The notes under the pieces were generated by a model, which made no database searches, was not told where the DNA came from, and saw nothing but the letters and a program-made list of their open reading frames with translations. The translations under genes and the position numbers were made by a program. From Ramlibacter aurantiacus (GTDB taxonomy: Bacteria; Pseudomonadota; Gammaproteobacteria; Burkholderiales; Burkholderiaceae_C): a stretch of 64,000 nucleotides of DNA. Positions 1-7,881 of the stretch are shown piece by piece (the first letter of the stretch is position 1; the number at the start of each line of letters is the position of its first letter). The stretch lies in NCBI RefSeq assembly GCF_016722895.1, contig NZ_JAEQNA010000012.1, forward strand, positions 1-64,000. The letters are read 5' to 3'.

Positions 1-1668
1 ACTGACGCCCGGAACCGGGTCGGAGCGGTACAGGTTGCCGTCGGCGTCATAGGTGTTGCGCCTGGTGCCGGACACCGTGGTGACGGTCTCCACCCGGCTG
101 ACGCCGTTCTCGTCACGGAAGTACTGGACGTGCGTCGTGGAGTCGAGCTGCCCGGAGCCACGGTACCGCTCGACGATTTCATCGTCGCGCTCGCCGGGGC
201 GAATGTCCACGCGAGCAGCCAGGGCTCCCGTCGCGTCGAAGCTGAGTTCCTGGCGACGGCCACCGACGTGGTCAAGCTGCACCTGGCGGCTGCCGTCGTC
301 GTAGATGCGCAGGCGCTCGGTCGATGTCAACTGGCCAGCCGCGTCGCGTTGCGCCGTGACGAAGCTGCCGTCGGGTGCACGGGTGGTGTGGGTGCTGGCC
401 AGCAACCTGTCGGATGCGTCGAACCGCGCCAATCCGCTGGCCACTACGCTGCCGTCAGCCGCCAGCAGCTGCTGCGCCGCCGTGCGTTGGGTCTGTAGTC
501 CCGTGGCCGAGTCGAACTGGGAGGTGCTGAAGTCGAGCGTGCGCGAGCCGTCCGGGAGGACCTGCTCGTGCGCCACGGTCAAGGACGTCGCGCGCCCGTC
601 CTGCAAGGTGGTCGTCCGGACGGTGCCCGGTTCCCGGGCATCGACCTCCAGCGCAGCCCCGTCGCCGCGGACCAGCAGGCTGGATCCATCGGGCGCCTCC
701 AACAGCGCGGCACGACCGTCGTGATGGATAAACACTTGCTGGTCGACGTACCGATCGAGGAAGGCTTCGATCTGCCCCCGCGCCCACTCGCTCACGACCA
801 AGTCGGGCAGGCCCGGCCCGGCGACGTCGGTGGCGCCGAGGTCACTGGCGAGCAGGGTCGCCAGCCCGGCCGGCGTGCTGGAAGGATCGATCGCGTCGTT
901 GGCACCGATCAGGCGCCAGAAGCCGCTTTCGGTGCGCAGCTTCTCGATGGCGATGATGTGGTCCAGCAAGTGCGCCGACATGCCGACAGCAGCAGCAGCC
1001 AAGCCACCGGCGGGCGTGCCGAAGACTGCGGCACCGATGACCAGCTTGGCGCTCAGCGCGTAGGAGACGTTCGTGCCCGGACCATGCGCCATCAGACGGC
1101 CAACGGCGGTGTAGATGCGCACGTCGAAGTCGGACAGGGCGTAGCTGTCGCGCAGTTCAGCGAGACCTTGGCCTCGCAAGTCGTCGCGTAGCTGGGTGCT
1201 GAAGCTGGGGTGATCCAGAAACTGCGCAGCTCCTGGACCATCCAAATTGGACCCCTGCAGACCGAAGAAGGCTGCGGCGAGTTCGCTTTGGAAGCCACCT
1301 TGGGAGTGGCCGGTGGTGCGGAGGGCATCGCGGGCTTCGTCAAGCGAAAGCCCTTCCGTTCGCATGATGTACTTGATCGCCGCCCCAGCGAACCGAATGG
1401 CATCGGACATTTCCTGCTGCCAAAAGCCGCCAATGCTCAGATTGTTTTTCCAGTCTTCGCGATTGCCTGTCGTGCCTCGAAAGGCAAGAGTGTATTTACC
1501 ATTTCTCTCGTAGAGTTGCGCTGCGAAATTCGGGTCGAACACGGCACCTTCAGTGTGTTCGTCAGAAACATGCACTGCGCGCCATCCGGAGACGACGGAC
1601 GTGTCACTACGGTTGTTGCTTTCGTATGCCGCCAACGACAGGAGGGCGTCTGTGTGTAGGTTTGTCAT
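1..1668 (-). CDS. Lipase-like serine hydrolase fused to YD repeats, partial (C-terminus off window)
   Basis: The frame is open for 556 codons from ATG at 1668 to the window edge, so the C-terminus is missing. Residues 61-66 read LAFRGT followed by a DW..NL pattern, and residues 120-125 read GHSQGG. This is the layout of class 3 lipases and related alpha/beta hydrolases, with Ser122 as the likely nucleophile. A hydrophobic Ala/Gly-rich stretch lies near residues 205-235. From about residue 300 the chain becomes beta-rich and Asp/Gly/Thr/Arg-rich, and the last visible residues (TYDADGNLYRSDPV) are a YD (RHS-type) repeat. The gene is last in a minus-strand row that begins with a type I secretion ABC transporter, which suggests a large exported protein. 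RTX repeats or a toxin tip downstream cannot be seen. The hydrolase call is firm at motif level; substrate and secretion route are inferred. GC is lower than in the core genes. Confidence 0.75.
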   Translation of the reverse strand, partial: MTNLHTDALLSLAAYESNNRSDTSVVSGWRAVHVSDEHTEGAVFDPNFAAQLYERNGKYTLAFRGTTGNREDWKNNLSIGGFWQQEMSDAIRFAGAAIKYIMRTEGLSLDEARDALRTTGHSQGGFQSELAAAFFGLQGSNLDGPGAAQFLDHPSFSTQLRDDLRGQGLAELRDSYALSDFDVRIYTAVGRLMAHGPGTNVSYALSAKLVIGAAVFGTPAGGLAAAAVGMSAHLLDHIIAIEKLRTESGFWRLIGANDAIDPSSTPAGLATLLASDLGATDVAGPGLPDLVVSEWARGQIEAFLDRYVDQQVFIHHDGRAALLEAPDGSSLLVRGDGAALEVDAREPGTVRTTTLQDGRATSLTVAHEQVLPDGSRTLDFSTSQFDSATGLQTQRTAAQQLLAADGSVVASGLARFDASDRLLASTHTTRAPDGSFVTAQRDAAGQLTSTERLRIYDDGSRQVQLDHVGGRRQELSFDATGALAARVDIRPGERDDEIVERYRGSGQLDSTTHVQYFRDENGVSRVETVTTVSGTRRNTYDADGNLYRSDPVPGVS

Positions 1669-1687
1669 TTATTTTCAGATGCCGATT

Positions 1688-2635
1688 TCAATTGTTCGCA
1701 GGCCGTTGCGAGCGTACCCGCCCCCGCGTGTATTCCTCAACGAATCTATTCACAAGACGATCAAAGGCCAGCCCCCCCGCCCGATCGTTTTGATCGATGA
1801 TGGTCGTCACCTGCGCCGGCAACTGAATGACGTGCAAGTATCCGGAGGGGTACTCAAGTGCACCCCGCTCTCTCTCCCGCTTGATTCCAAGCGAATACCC
1901 CAGCGAAGGGGGGGTGTGCCGCGCACCCGCTATTGAGCCGTTAGACCATCCCTCAAGTGCAATTTGGTCAATGCCCGGCTTCCAGTTCTCGAAAAAGTAA
2001 TGCTCGGCCAATGCTGCCGCACGCACTTTGACCACGTGCTCGGACTCGCGAGCCAGGTAGCTGAATACGACTCGAACCCCTTCTGCCTGCCGGCCGATTC
2101 CAAAATACGGGCGCCTAAAGCCCGGCGGCTCAAGAACCTCGCCGCGACCGCGTGCTTCAGTCTTTACCCTTTGGCGCTCCAGGAAGACCTCGCTAGACCC
2201 CTGCCCTATCGCGTCGGAACTACTAGGGAAGTGCTCGACGAAATACTTAACGTCCGGGTCGTACTTGGGAATGAGTCCACTCTTCACATAGATTTCGATC
2301 CAATGCCCAAAACTCCCCGGACTGCATTTCTCCTCTCCATTGACCCGCTCGCAGAACTCCTTGCCCGTCGGCTTCTTATGCCAATACGCAATCGCCTCCG
2401 CCCCCACCAAGTCATTCACCACAAACTCCTGGGGCATACAAAACCGCCGCGCAAACTCGGCCGTCACCGCCCAGGTGTAGTGGTCCTTCACATAAGTCGC
2501 CCCCTCCTTCGCAGGCGCCCCCACATAGCGCCCATCCGGGCACTTGGGCTCGGCTGACGATGCGGGTTGCGCCTGGCAATTCCAGGTGACGAAGCACGCC
2601 AGCAGGGCGGCGATCCGAAAACCTTGTCTGTTCAT
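1688..2635 (-). CDS. Exported protein of unknown function (315 aa)
   Basis: I do not recognise a family. ATG at 2635 is chosen because AAGGA lies four bases upstream and the protein then starts with a signal peptide (MNRQGFRIAALLACF, then a likely cut near QAQ-P). An in-frame GTG 57 bases upstream would bury the signal. The mature part has four Cys in its first half (including FCMPQEF and KCSPGS) that could form disulfides, and it is otherwise mixed alpha/beta with many aromatic residues. It ends 19 bases before the lipase/YD-repeat gene, so the two are probably co-transcribed. Position and export would fit an accessory or self-protection (immunity) protein for the hydrolase, but nothing in the sequence proves this. 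Confidence 0.7.
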   Translation of the reverse strand: MNRQGFRIAALLACFVTWNCQAQPASSAEPKCPDGRYVGAPAKEGATYVKDHYTWAVTAEFARRFCMPQEFVVNDLVGAEAIAYWHKKPTGKEFCERVNGEEKCSPGSFGHWIEIYVKSGLIPKYDPDVKYFVEHFPSSSDAIGQGSSEVFLERQRVKTEARGRGEVLEPPGFRRPYFGIGRQAEGVRVVFSYLARESEHVVKVRAAALAEHYFFENWKPGIDQIALEGWSNGSIAGARHTPPSLGYSLGIKRERERGALEYPSGYLHVIQLPAQVTTIIDQNDRAGGLAFDRLVNRFVEEYTRGRVRSQRPANN

Positions 2636-2697
2636 GTGGTGGTCCTTAAGAAGAAAGCGGGGTCGGCCGGTCAGCGCACGCGCAAACCGCACTGCCG

Positions 2698-3141
2698 TCA
2701 GTTCGCACGCCTCAGCCCCTGCAGATGCGCAAGTGCTTCCGCCTCCGAACGCTGCTCCATTCGGGACAGCAGCCCCCAGCCCACCAGCAGTCCTCTGGAC
2801 GAGTCGTACTCCACGAAGTAATTGCGACCGGCCTCGATCGTGATGTCGAAGGTCTTCGGCTGATAAACAGACGCTTCTTCGACGCTCAACCGGTGCGGGC
2901 CGGGTGACAGGGGCAGAAGCAGGTACGAAGCGTTAGGCAGTTCCTCGGCCACGCTTCCGTCCTCGGAGCGGACCTTGTAGCGCGAGCCCACCGCGTACAA
3001 GGCCGACTGGCGGTACAGGTACACCTGGCCCTTCTCGGCAGCCGAGGGCTGCAGGGAAGCAAAGACGGGCCCTGTGGCGGCGCAGCCTTGAGCCAGCAAG
3101 GCGCTTGCGATCACGCAGGCCAATAGAACGCGACGTTTCAT
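2698..3141 (-). CDS. DUF2846-type outer-membrane lipoprotein (147 aa)
   Basis: The protein starts MKRRVLLACVIASALL and has a lipobox-type LAQGC, so it should be lipidated and anchored in an outer or inner membrane. The mature domain has the DUF2846 pattern: KGQVYLYR near the start, a PNASYLLLPLSPGPH segment, and a beta-rich C-terminus. AGAGGA sits just upstream of ATG 3141, which decides this start over an upstream in-frame start. The domain is common in proteobacterial lipoproteins and has no settled function. It is the third gene of the row behind the type I exporter, 62 bases ahead of the exported unknown. Confidence 0.75.
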   Translation of the reverse strand: MKRRVLLACVIASALLAQGCAATGPVFASLQPSAAEKGQVYLYRQSALYAVGSRYKVRSEDGSVAEELPNASYLLLPLSPGPHRLSVEEASVYQPKTFDITIEAGRNYFVEYDSSRGLLVGWGLLSRMEQRSEAEALAHLQGLRRAN

Positions 3142-3244
3142 GTTTCCTCTTGGTTGAATTGAGACGAGATACGGGGCAACGACCGCCCCCGGATGACGGA
3201 AGCAGCTGCGGCAAAGGCCGGCAGGCACAGCGAGTGGCCTGCAT

Positions 3245-3703
3245 TCAGCCCACCCGCTTCACGAAGTTCTCCCCCACCGCGCCATACCCGAGGCGGCGGG
3301 CAAAGGCGCCAATGCGCTCCGTGTCATGGCCGCTGTTGACGCTGAAGGCGATCTCTTCGACCTGGCGGCTGGCGGCCCACAGTTCGAATGCCTTCATCAG
3401 CCGCACCCCCCACCCACCCATGCGGCGCTCGGGCGGTACGCCGTAGTGCATGACGCTGGCGACCAGTTGGTCGCTGAACACATGCCGTTCGAGCACCGCC
3501 AGCAGCCAACCCGCCAGTTGCCCGTCGGCGGCCTCGGCCACGAGGCAGACATAGCGGTCGGGCCGCTGCAGCGCGGCCTGCAGTGAGCGGACGACGCGCG
3601 CCTCGTCGTAGTCGAAGGCGCGGAAGCGAGTAAGGGCGTGCATGCGCCGGCCCTTGGCGGCGAGTTCGGGCACGTCCCGAAGGGTTGCGAAGCGGATGCC
3701 CAC
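3245..3703 (-). CDS. GNAT-family N-acetyltransferase (152 aa)
   Basis: Residues about 55-110 carry the GNAT acetyl-CoA binding layout: a beta strand ending VMHYGVPPERRMGGWGVRLM corresponds to motif A, although the usual Q/RxxGxG/A is degenerate. The C-terminal RRLGYGAVGENFVKRV is typical of GNAT motif B. The GTG at 3703 is taken as start because GGGGAGG precedes it and it lies one base after the stop of the ABC transporter gene, so translation is probably coupled. The acceptor is unknown. RTX toxin systems often pair an ABC exporter with an acyltransferase (HlyC type), but this sequence looks like an ordinary GNAT, so a link to toxin maturation is speculation. Confidence 0.75.
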   Translation of the reverse strand: MGIRFATLRDVPELAAKGRRMHALTRFRAFDYDEARVVRSLQAALQRPDRYVCLVAEAADGQLAGWLLAVLERHVFSDQLVASVMHYGVPPERRMGGWGVRLMKAFELWAASRQVEEIAFSVNSGHDTERIGAFARRLGYGAVGENFVKRVG

Positions 3704-3704
3704 G

Positions 3705-5837
3705 TCAGGCCTCCCCTGCTTCCGTCGCGGCGGCTTCTTGCCTGCCTCGTGCGGGCCGCTGCGCAATCGCGGACCCGATCCGCACCACCGCGTCAACCTG
3801 CAAGGTGCGAGGCAAGGCATGCGTGATGAACAACATCGTCACCTTGCCCCGCAGCGCGTTGATGGTGCGGGCGAACTGCTCCGCCGTCTGGCCATCCAGG
3901 GCACTGGTGGCCTCGTCGAAGATGAGGATGCGGGGGCGCTTGAGCAGCGCACGGGCGATGGCCAGGCGCTGCTTCTGCCCGCCGGAAAGACCGGCACCCC
4001 GTTCGCCGATCGGGGTCTGGTAGCCCTGCGGCAACTCCTCGATGGCCGAGTGGATTTCGGCCATGCGGCAAGCCTGCGTCACCTGATCGAAACTGGCTCG
4101 GGCATTGGCCATGACCAGGTTCTCGTAAACCGTTCCTGAGAACAGCACGGTTTCCTGCGGCACGACGCCGAAATGGGCGCGCAGCTCGTTGGCGCCGAGG
4201 TGCCGGATGTCGATGCCGTCGACCTTGATCTGGCCGGCCGATGGCCAGTAGAAGCCCTGCAGCAGCTTGGCCAGCGTGCTCTTGCCGCAGCCGCTGGGGC
4301 CGGTGATGGCGACCACCTGTCCGGGCTCGATGCGCAGGTCGAAGTGCTCGTAGAGGAAAGGCCGGTCATCTCCATAGCGGAAGGCCAGGCCCCGGATGTC
4401 GATGCAACCTTCGCCACTGCCCTGTCGGCTCGGCACCAGGCTGTAGGGCTCGGCCGGTGCGTTCATGAGGTCGCCCAGGCGCTCGACGGCCAGGCGGGCC
4501 TGCTGAAACTGCTGCCACAGGCCGACGATGCGCATGACCGGCTGCGACAGCTTGGCCGCGAACATCTGGAAGGCCACCAGCATGCCGATGGTGAATACGT
4601 CACCCCCGGGCACCGGGTGCATCACGATCCAGGCGCCTCCTAGCAGGATGAGCAGGGTCATGACCTGTTCCAGGGTGGTGGTCACCACCTGGTAGGTGTT
4701 GCCGATCTGGCGGGTACGAAAGGCCGACTGCAGGTAGCCCGCCAGATAGCCGCCGTAGCGCGCGTTGAGCTGCGGCTCGAACTGCAGGCTTTTCACCGTT
4801 TCGAAGCCCGCGATGTACTCGGTGAGAAAGGCCTGGTTGCGCGCGCCGAGCAAGAACTGATCGTTCAGACGCGCCTGGAACACCGGCGCCAGCAGGGCGG
4901 AGATGGCAGCGATGACCGCCAGCACCGCCAGCGCGATGCAGGTGAGCGGCACCGAGTAATGGAACATCACGGCGACGGCGATGAGCAGGAAGGGGATGTC
5001 CAGCACCAGGCTCACGGCCGCCGAACTGACGAATTCCCGAATGGTTTCCACCCCGTGCAGCCGAGCGGCGACAACGCCGGTGGGGCGGTGCTGGAAGTAG
5101 CGCAGGGGCAACTGGAACAGGTGCCTGAAGACAGTCGCCCCCAGCACCGCGTCGACCCGGTTCCCGGTGTGCAGCACCAGGTACTGCCGGACCCAGGTGA
5201 GGACGGCCGAGGCGGCAACGAAGATGGCCATGCCGATCGCGATGGCGATCAGCGTGCTCTCGGTTTGATGGACCACTACCTTGTCGATGATGGCCTGGGT
5301 GAACAGCGGGAGGCCGAGCGCCAGCAGTTGCAGCAGCAAGCTGGCCAGCAGCACGTCGCGCCAGACCGACCGGTGCTTGAGCAGTTCGGGCACGAACCAT
5401 CGGAAGCCGAAGCGCCCGGCGGCGGACGCCCGGTCGGGATCGGCAGGCGCTTCGACCTGAGGGCGGATGCAGACCACCTGGCCGGTAAAGCGCTGCGCGA
5501 AGGAAGCCAGCGGCTCCAACACGGGCGCAGTGGAGCAGGCCGGCACCCAGGTGATGCCCTGCGGGCCGGCGTCGACCAGAAAGCCCAGTTCCAGATGCTC
5601 GCCCGCCCGCATCACGAGCAAGTCCCGCGAGTGGCCCCGCTCGAGCCGGTTCGCCGCAGTTTGAGTGACGGTGGCCTGGAAACCCAGCGACCGCGCCGCA
5701 GCGACCAGGGTGGCCGGCGTGCAAGGCGGCGGGTGCTGGTCCAGCAGCAGGCTGCCACTGAAGGGCTTGTTGGTGAGCGCGCAGCACGAGCCTAGGGCCC
5801 AGAGCCATTGTTTGGATTCGATGTACTGGCCGGTCAC
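3705..5837 (-). CDS. Type I secretion ABC transporter, HlyB/RtxB-like (710 aa)
   Basis: Inner-membrane exporter of the peptidase-like-domain ABC family. Residues 1-130 match the C39-like domain of HlyB; the position of the catalytic Cys is occupied by other residues, so it should bind rather than cut its substrate. Residues about 160-430 form the six-helix membrane domain. The nucleotide-binding domain has Walker A (GPSGCGKST), the signature LSGGQKQR, Walker B (ILIFDEATSALD) and the H-loop His in LFITHA. GTG 5837 is the only good in-frame start, preceded by AGGGGG. Length matches HlyB (707). Its usual partners, an HlyD-type adaptor and a TolC-type channel, are not in view. It heads a minus-strand row ending in the lipase/YD-repeat protein, its most likely cargo. 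Confidence 0.9.
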   Translation of the reverse strand: MTGQYIESKQWLWALGSCCALTNKPFSGSLLLDQHPPPCTPATLVAAARSLGFQATVTQTAANRLERGHSRDLLVMRAGEHLELGFLVDAGPQGITWVPACSTAPVLEPLASFAQRFTGQVVCIRPQVEAPADPDRASAAGRFGFRWFVPELLKHRSVWRDVLLASLLLQLLALGLPLFTQAIIDKVVVHQTESTLIAIAIGMAIFVAASAVLTWVRQYLVLHTGNRVDAVLGATVFRHLFQLPLRYFQHRPTGVVAARLHGVETIREFVSSAAVSLVLDIPFLLIAVAVMFHYSVPLTCIALAVLAVIAAISALLAPVFQARLNDQFLLGARNQAFLTEYIAGFETVKSLQFEPQLNARYGGYLAGYLQSAFRTRQIGNTYQVVTTTLEQVMTLLILLGGAWIVMHPVPGGDVFTIGMLVAFQMFAAKLSQPVMRIVGLWQQFQQARLAVERLGDLMNAPAEPYSLVPSRQGSGEGCIDIRGLAFRYGDDRPFLYEHFDLRIEPGQVVAITGPSGCGKSTLAKLLQGFYWPSAGQIKVDGIDIRHLGANELRAHFGVVPQETVLFSGTVYENLVMANARASFDQVTQACRMAEIHSAIEELPQGYQTPIGERGAGLSGGQKQRLAIARALLKRPRILIFDEATSALDGQTAEQFARTINALRGKVTMLFITHALPRTLQVDAVVRIGSAIAQRPARGRQEAAATEAGEA

Positions 5838-5983
5838 GGCCTACCCCCTGAACGGCTGCTGCCACGAAGGCCGTACTGTGAATCAATACACTAAGCTTTT
5901 ATGTGTACATGACTGACAGAGTTGCCAGTCCGGAGGCGGATCACACCGGAGGTGCATGACAGCCCAGGTGTTCACGCTGTCAC
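5838..5983. promoter_or_regulatory. Divergent intergenic region between exporter and chaperone genes
   Basis: The only space between two oppositely transcribed secretion-related rows, so it should hold both promoters. It is AT-richer than its surroundings around 5880-5910. GGAGG at 5948-5952 precedes ATG 5956, which opens an 11-codon frame ending TGA at 5989-5991 and overlapping the first codons of the chaperone gene. This could be a coupled leader peptide, since the chaperone ATG at 5984 has no good ribosome site of its own. I could not assign convincing -35/-10 boxes, and I see no PIP or hrp box. Confidence 0.4.
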
Positions 5984-6493
5984 ATGGATGAAGTATTTGG
6001 TTTTCAGAATGCGGCGAGCTCCTCCTACCAACGCCGCCATTTCATGCCTGCCCCACGACTCCAGCATTTGTGCGACGGCCTCTGTGCCCTGCTCGCGACC
6101 GCGCCGCCGGTGCTGGGGCCCGATGACCGCGGGCTCACCGCTTTCACCCTGTCGCTGCACGGAACCCCCGTGACAGTGCTGCAGCACGAGAGCCGCGACC
6201 CGGAAACCGCCTTTGTGGTGGTGGAACTCGGAACCTTGCCGCCGGAGCTCGAATTGACCGCCTTGCGGCAGTTGATGGAAGCCAACTTTGCGCTACTGGG
6301 CCGCGATGCCCCCAGTTTCGCGCGGCACCCCGGCAGCCAAAAGGTGCTGCTGCAGTGGGCCGTTGCCGTATCCACCGCCACGCCCGCCAGCCTGCATGCA
6401 AGCTGCATGCGCGCCACCGTGTTGGCGGCCGACTGGCTTGCGCTGGCGCGCGATGGCCTGCCCCTGCCGGCTATGCCGACGGTTTTTGCCTGA
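5984..6493 (+). CDS. CesT-family type III secretion chaperone (169 aa)
   Basis: The pattern is that of CesT/Tir-type class I chaperones: an N-terminal helix, a strand pair around TAFTLSLHG and TVLQHES, then LGTLPPELE, LRQLMEANFALLG, and a strand KVLLQWAVAV followed by a long C-terminal helix ending near AADW. These are the family landmarks in order. Such proteins bind the N-terminal part of one type III effector or translocator in the cytoplasm. The start is uncertain: ATG 5984 lacks a Shine-Dalgarno sequence, and Met21 (6044) is an alternative. The next gene begins 11 bases after its stop, the usual chaperone-then-substrate order. No type III apparatus gene is in the window. Confidence 0.82.
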   Translation: MDEVFGFQNAASSSYQRRHFMPAPRLQHLCDGLCALLATAPPVLGPDDRGLTAFTLSLHGTPVTVLQHESRDPETAFVVVELGTLPPELELTALRQLMEANFALLGRDAPSFARHPGSQKVLLQWAVAVSTATPASLHASCMRATVLAADWLALARDGLPLPAMPTVFA

Positions 6494-6503
6494 GGGACAT
6501 CGC

Positions 6504-7823
6504 ATGGCACACCAGGCTGTTCACTATCGGGTGGTGCCGCTGATGCGGCCGCCCGAGCAGGCTCACGCCGTCCAGCCGGTCTCCTCGACCGAGAGCACCC
6601 CGGTGGAGGATGCGCAGCCGGTCAACGCGGGACTGTCGCCCGATCTCCGGGATGGCTGGGCGCCCGGCGAATGGCCGCTGGAAGCCGCCGATCCGGAGTC
6701 CGGAGTTGCCCGGCCCGGAGCGGCACCGTTGCCGAGCCGAGCGGCCTCGTGGTATGCGGCGCTGTCCGCGGGGACATGGGCCGCCGTGCGCGAACTCGGC
6801 GCCCAGGGTGCCGGCGCCCTGGTCGGTGTGGCGGTGCGATCGGGCATTGCGGGCGCGGGGCCCGTGGCCGCCGCAGCGACCGGGACGCTCGCCGCGGCGG
6901 CGCTCGGCGTGGCGGCCTATCGCGCCGCGACCTTGATCGCTGCTTGTGCCTACCCCCATCGCGAGGCGCCGATGCCGCTGCGCGCAGCCCTGATCGCGGC
7001 ACCGGTGCTGGCGGCGGTCGCCGGCGTCAGCTGCGCGGCCGGCACCGGCGCCCTGCTGACGGCGGGCGCGTACCTCACTGGCAAGCTGGTGCAGCGCTGC
7101 GTGCGCGATTTCCTGAGCACGGCGGCGGCCGACCTGGTGCCTTCCAGCGAAATCATCGACGCGCAAGGCGCGCTTGTCGGCAAGTCCGAACTCGCCCTGG
7201 AGGACTGGGGACGCAGCATCGGCAACCTGGCACCCAGCACCGTGTTTTTCGTGTTGCAGGACGTCTTCGCTCCGGCACCGGAGGCCGCCGCCGGCGTCGT
7301 GGCCGCCCTGCCCTATGTCGCTGCCACTGCGTTCGTGGAGGTCGGCCGATCGATCACCGGCACGCTGCTCACCGCCGCCGTGTCGCACGACCGGGGCCGC
7401 CGACTGCAACCCAAGGCGGCTGGCGGCTGGACCAAGCTGCGGGCGAACCTGGCGTCGCGCAAGACCTTGCTGCAAGCTGCTGACGCGACGGCGATGCGGC
7501 AGTCCATCGGCATCCTGGGCGACACGTTGGCCGTGGTGGTGGGCCACCGGGAGCAAGCCCTGAGCCGAATGATCTTCAAGGTACTGCGTTCGGAACTGAA
7601 GGCGCTGGGCGAGCTTCGGGCGCCGCTGGTTACCCGCGGCCAGCTGGCCCTGGAGCAGAGGCGCTTGATCGCAGCGGCACCGCCGGCCTCCGAGCTCCCT
7701 GCTGTCGATGTACTGGGCGGGAATACCGGCGTTTCTTATCCGGTCGAGGAGACCCTTGTCTTGACGATCCACCTGCCACCGAGATCCGGACCTCTAGAAC
7801 AGTCAGCGTATCGTCAGTCATAG
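6504..7823 (+). CDS. Candidate type III effector or translocator, 439 aa, unknown family
   Basis: No family recognised. The start is ATG 6504, with GAGGGA overlapping the chaperone stop. Residues 1-85 are rich in Pro, Ser, Glu and Gln and look disordered, as expected of a secretion and chaperone-binding region. Residues about 85-220 contain several Ala/Gly/Val-rich hydrophobic segments (near 100-125, 125-150 and 165-195), and a further hydrophobic stretch lies near 270-300. The C-terminal third is more polar and probably helical. There is no Sec signal peptide. A disordered N-terminus, membrane-active middle and preceding CesT gene together suggest a secreted protein that acts at a membrane; the biochemical role is unknown. 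Confidence 0.6.
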   Translation: MAHQAVHYRVVPLMRPPEQAHAVQPVSSTESTPVEDAQPVNAGLSPDLRDGWAPGEWPLEAADPESGVARPGAAPLPSRAASWYAALSAGTWAAVRELGAQGAGALVGVAVRSGIAGAGPVAAAATGTLAAAALGVAAYRAATLIAACAYPHREAPMPLRAALIAAPVLAAVAGVSCAAGTGALLTAGAYLTGKLVQRCVRDFLSTAAADLVPSSEIIDAQGALVGKSELALEDWGRSIGNLAPSTVFFVLQDVFAPAPEAAAGVVAALPYVAATAFVEVGRSITGTLLTAAVSHDRGRRLQPKAAGGWTKLRANLASRKTLLQAADATAMRQSIGILGDTLAVVVGHREQALSRMIFKVLRSELKALGELRAPLVTRGQLALEQRRLIAAAPPASELPAVDVLGGNTGVSYPVEETLVLTIHLPPRSGPLEQSAYRQS

Positions 7824-7881
7824 GGCCGGACGGGGTTCGGGTGACCGGGAGAATGCCGCCGGTCGATAAAAGGAGGAACTC

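Noticed and set aside
3245..3703. GNAT gene as an RTX toxin-activating (HlyC-type) acyltransferase
   Set aside because: The sequence shows ordinary GNAT landmarks and no HlyC-like wording; only the position next to an HlyB-like gene suggested it.
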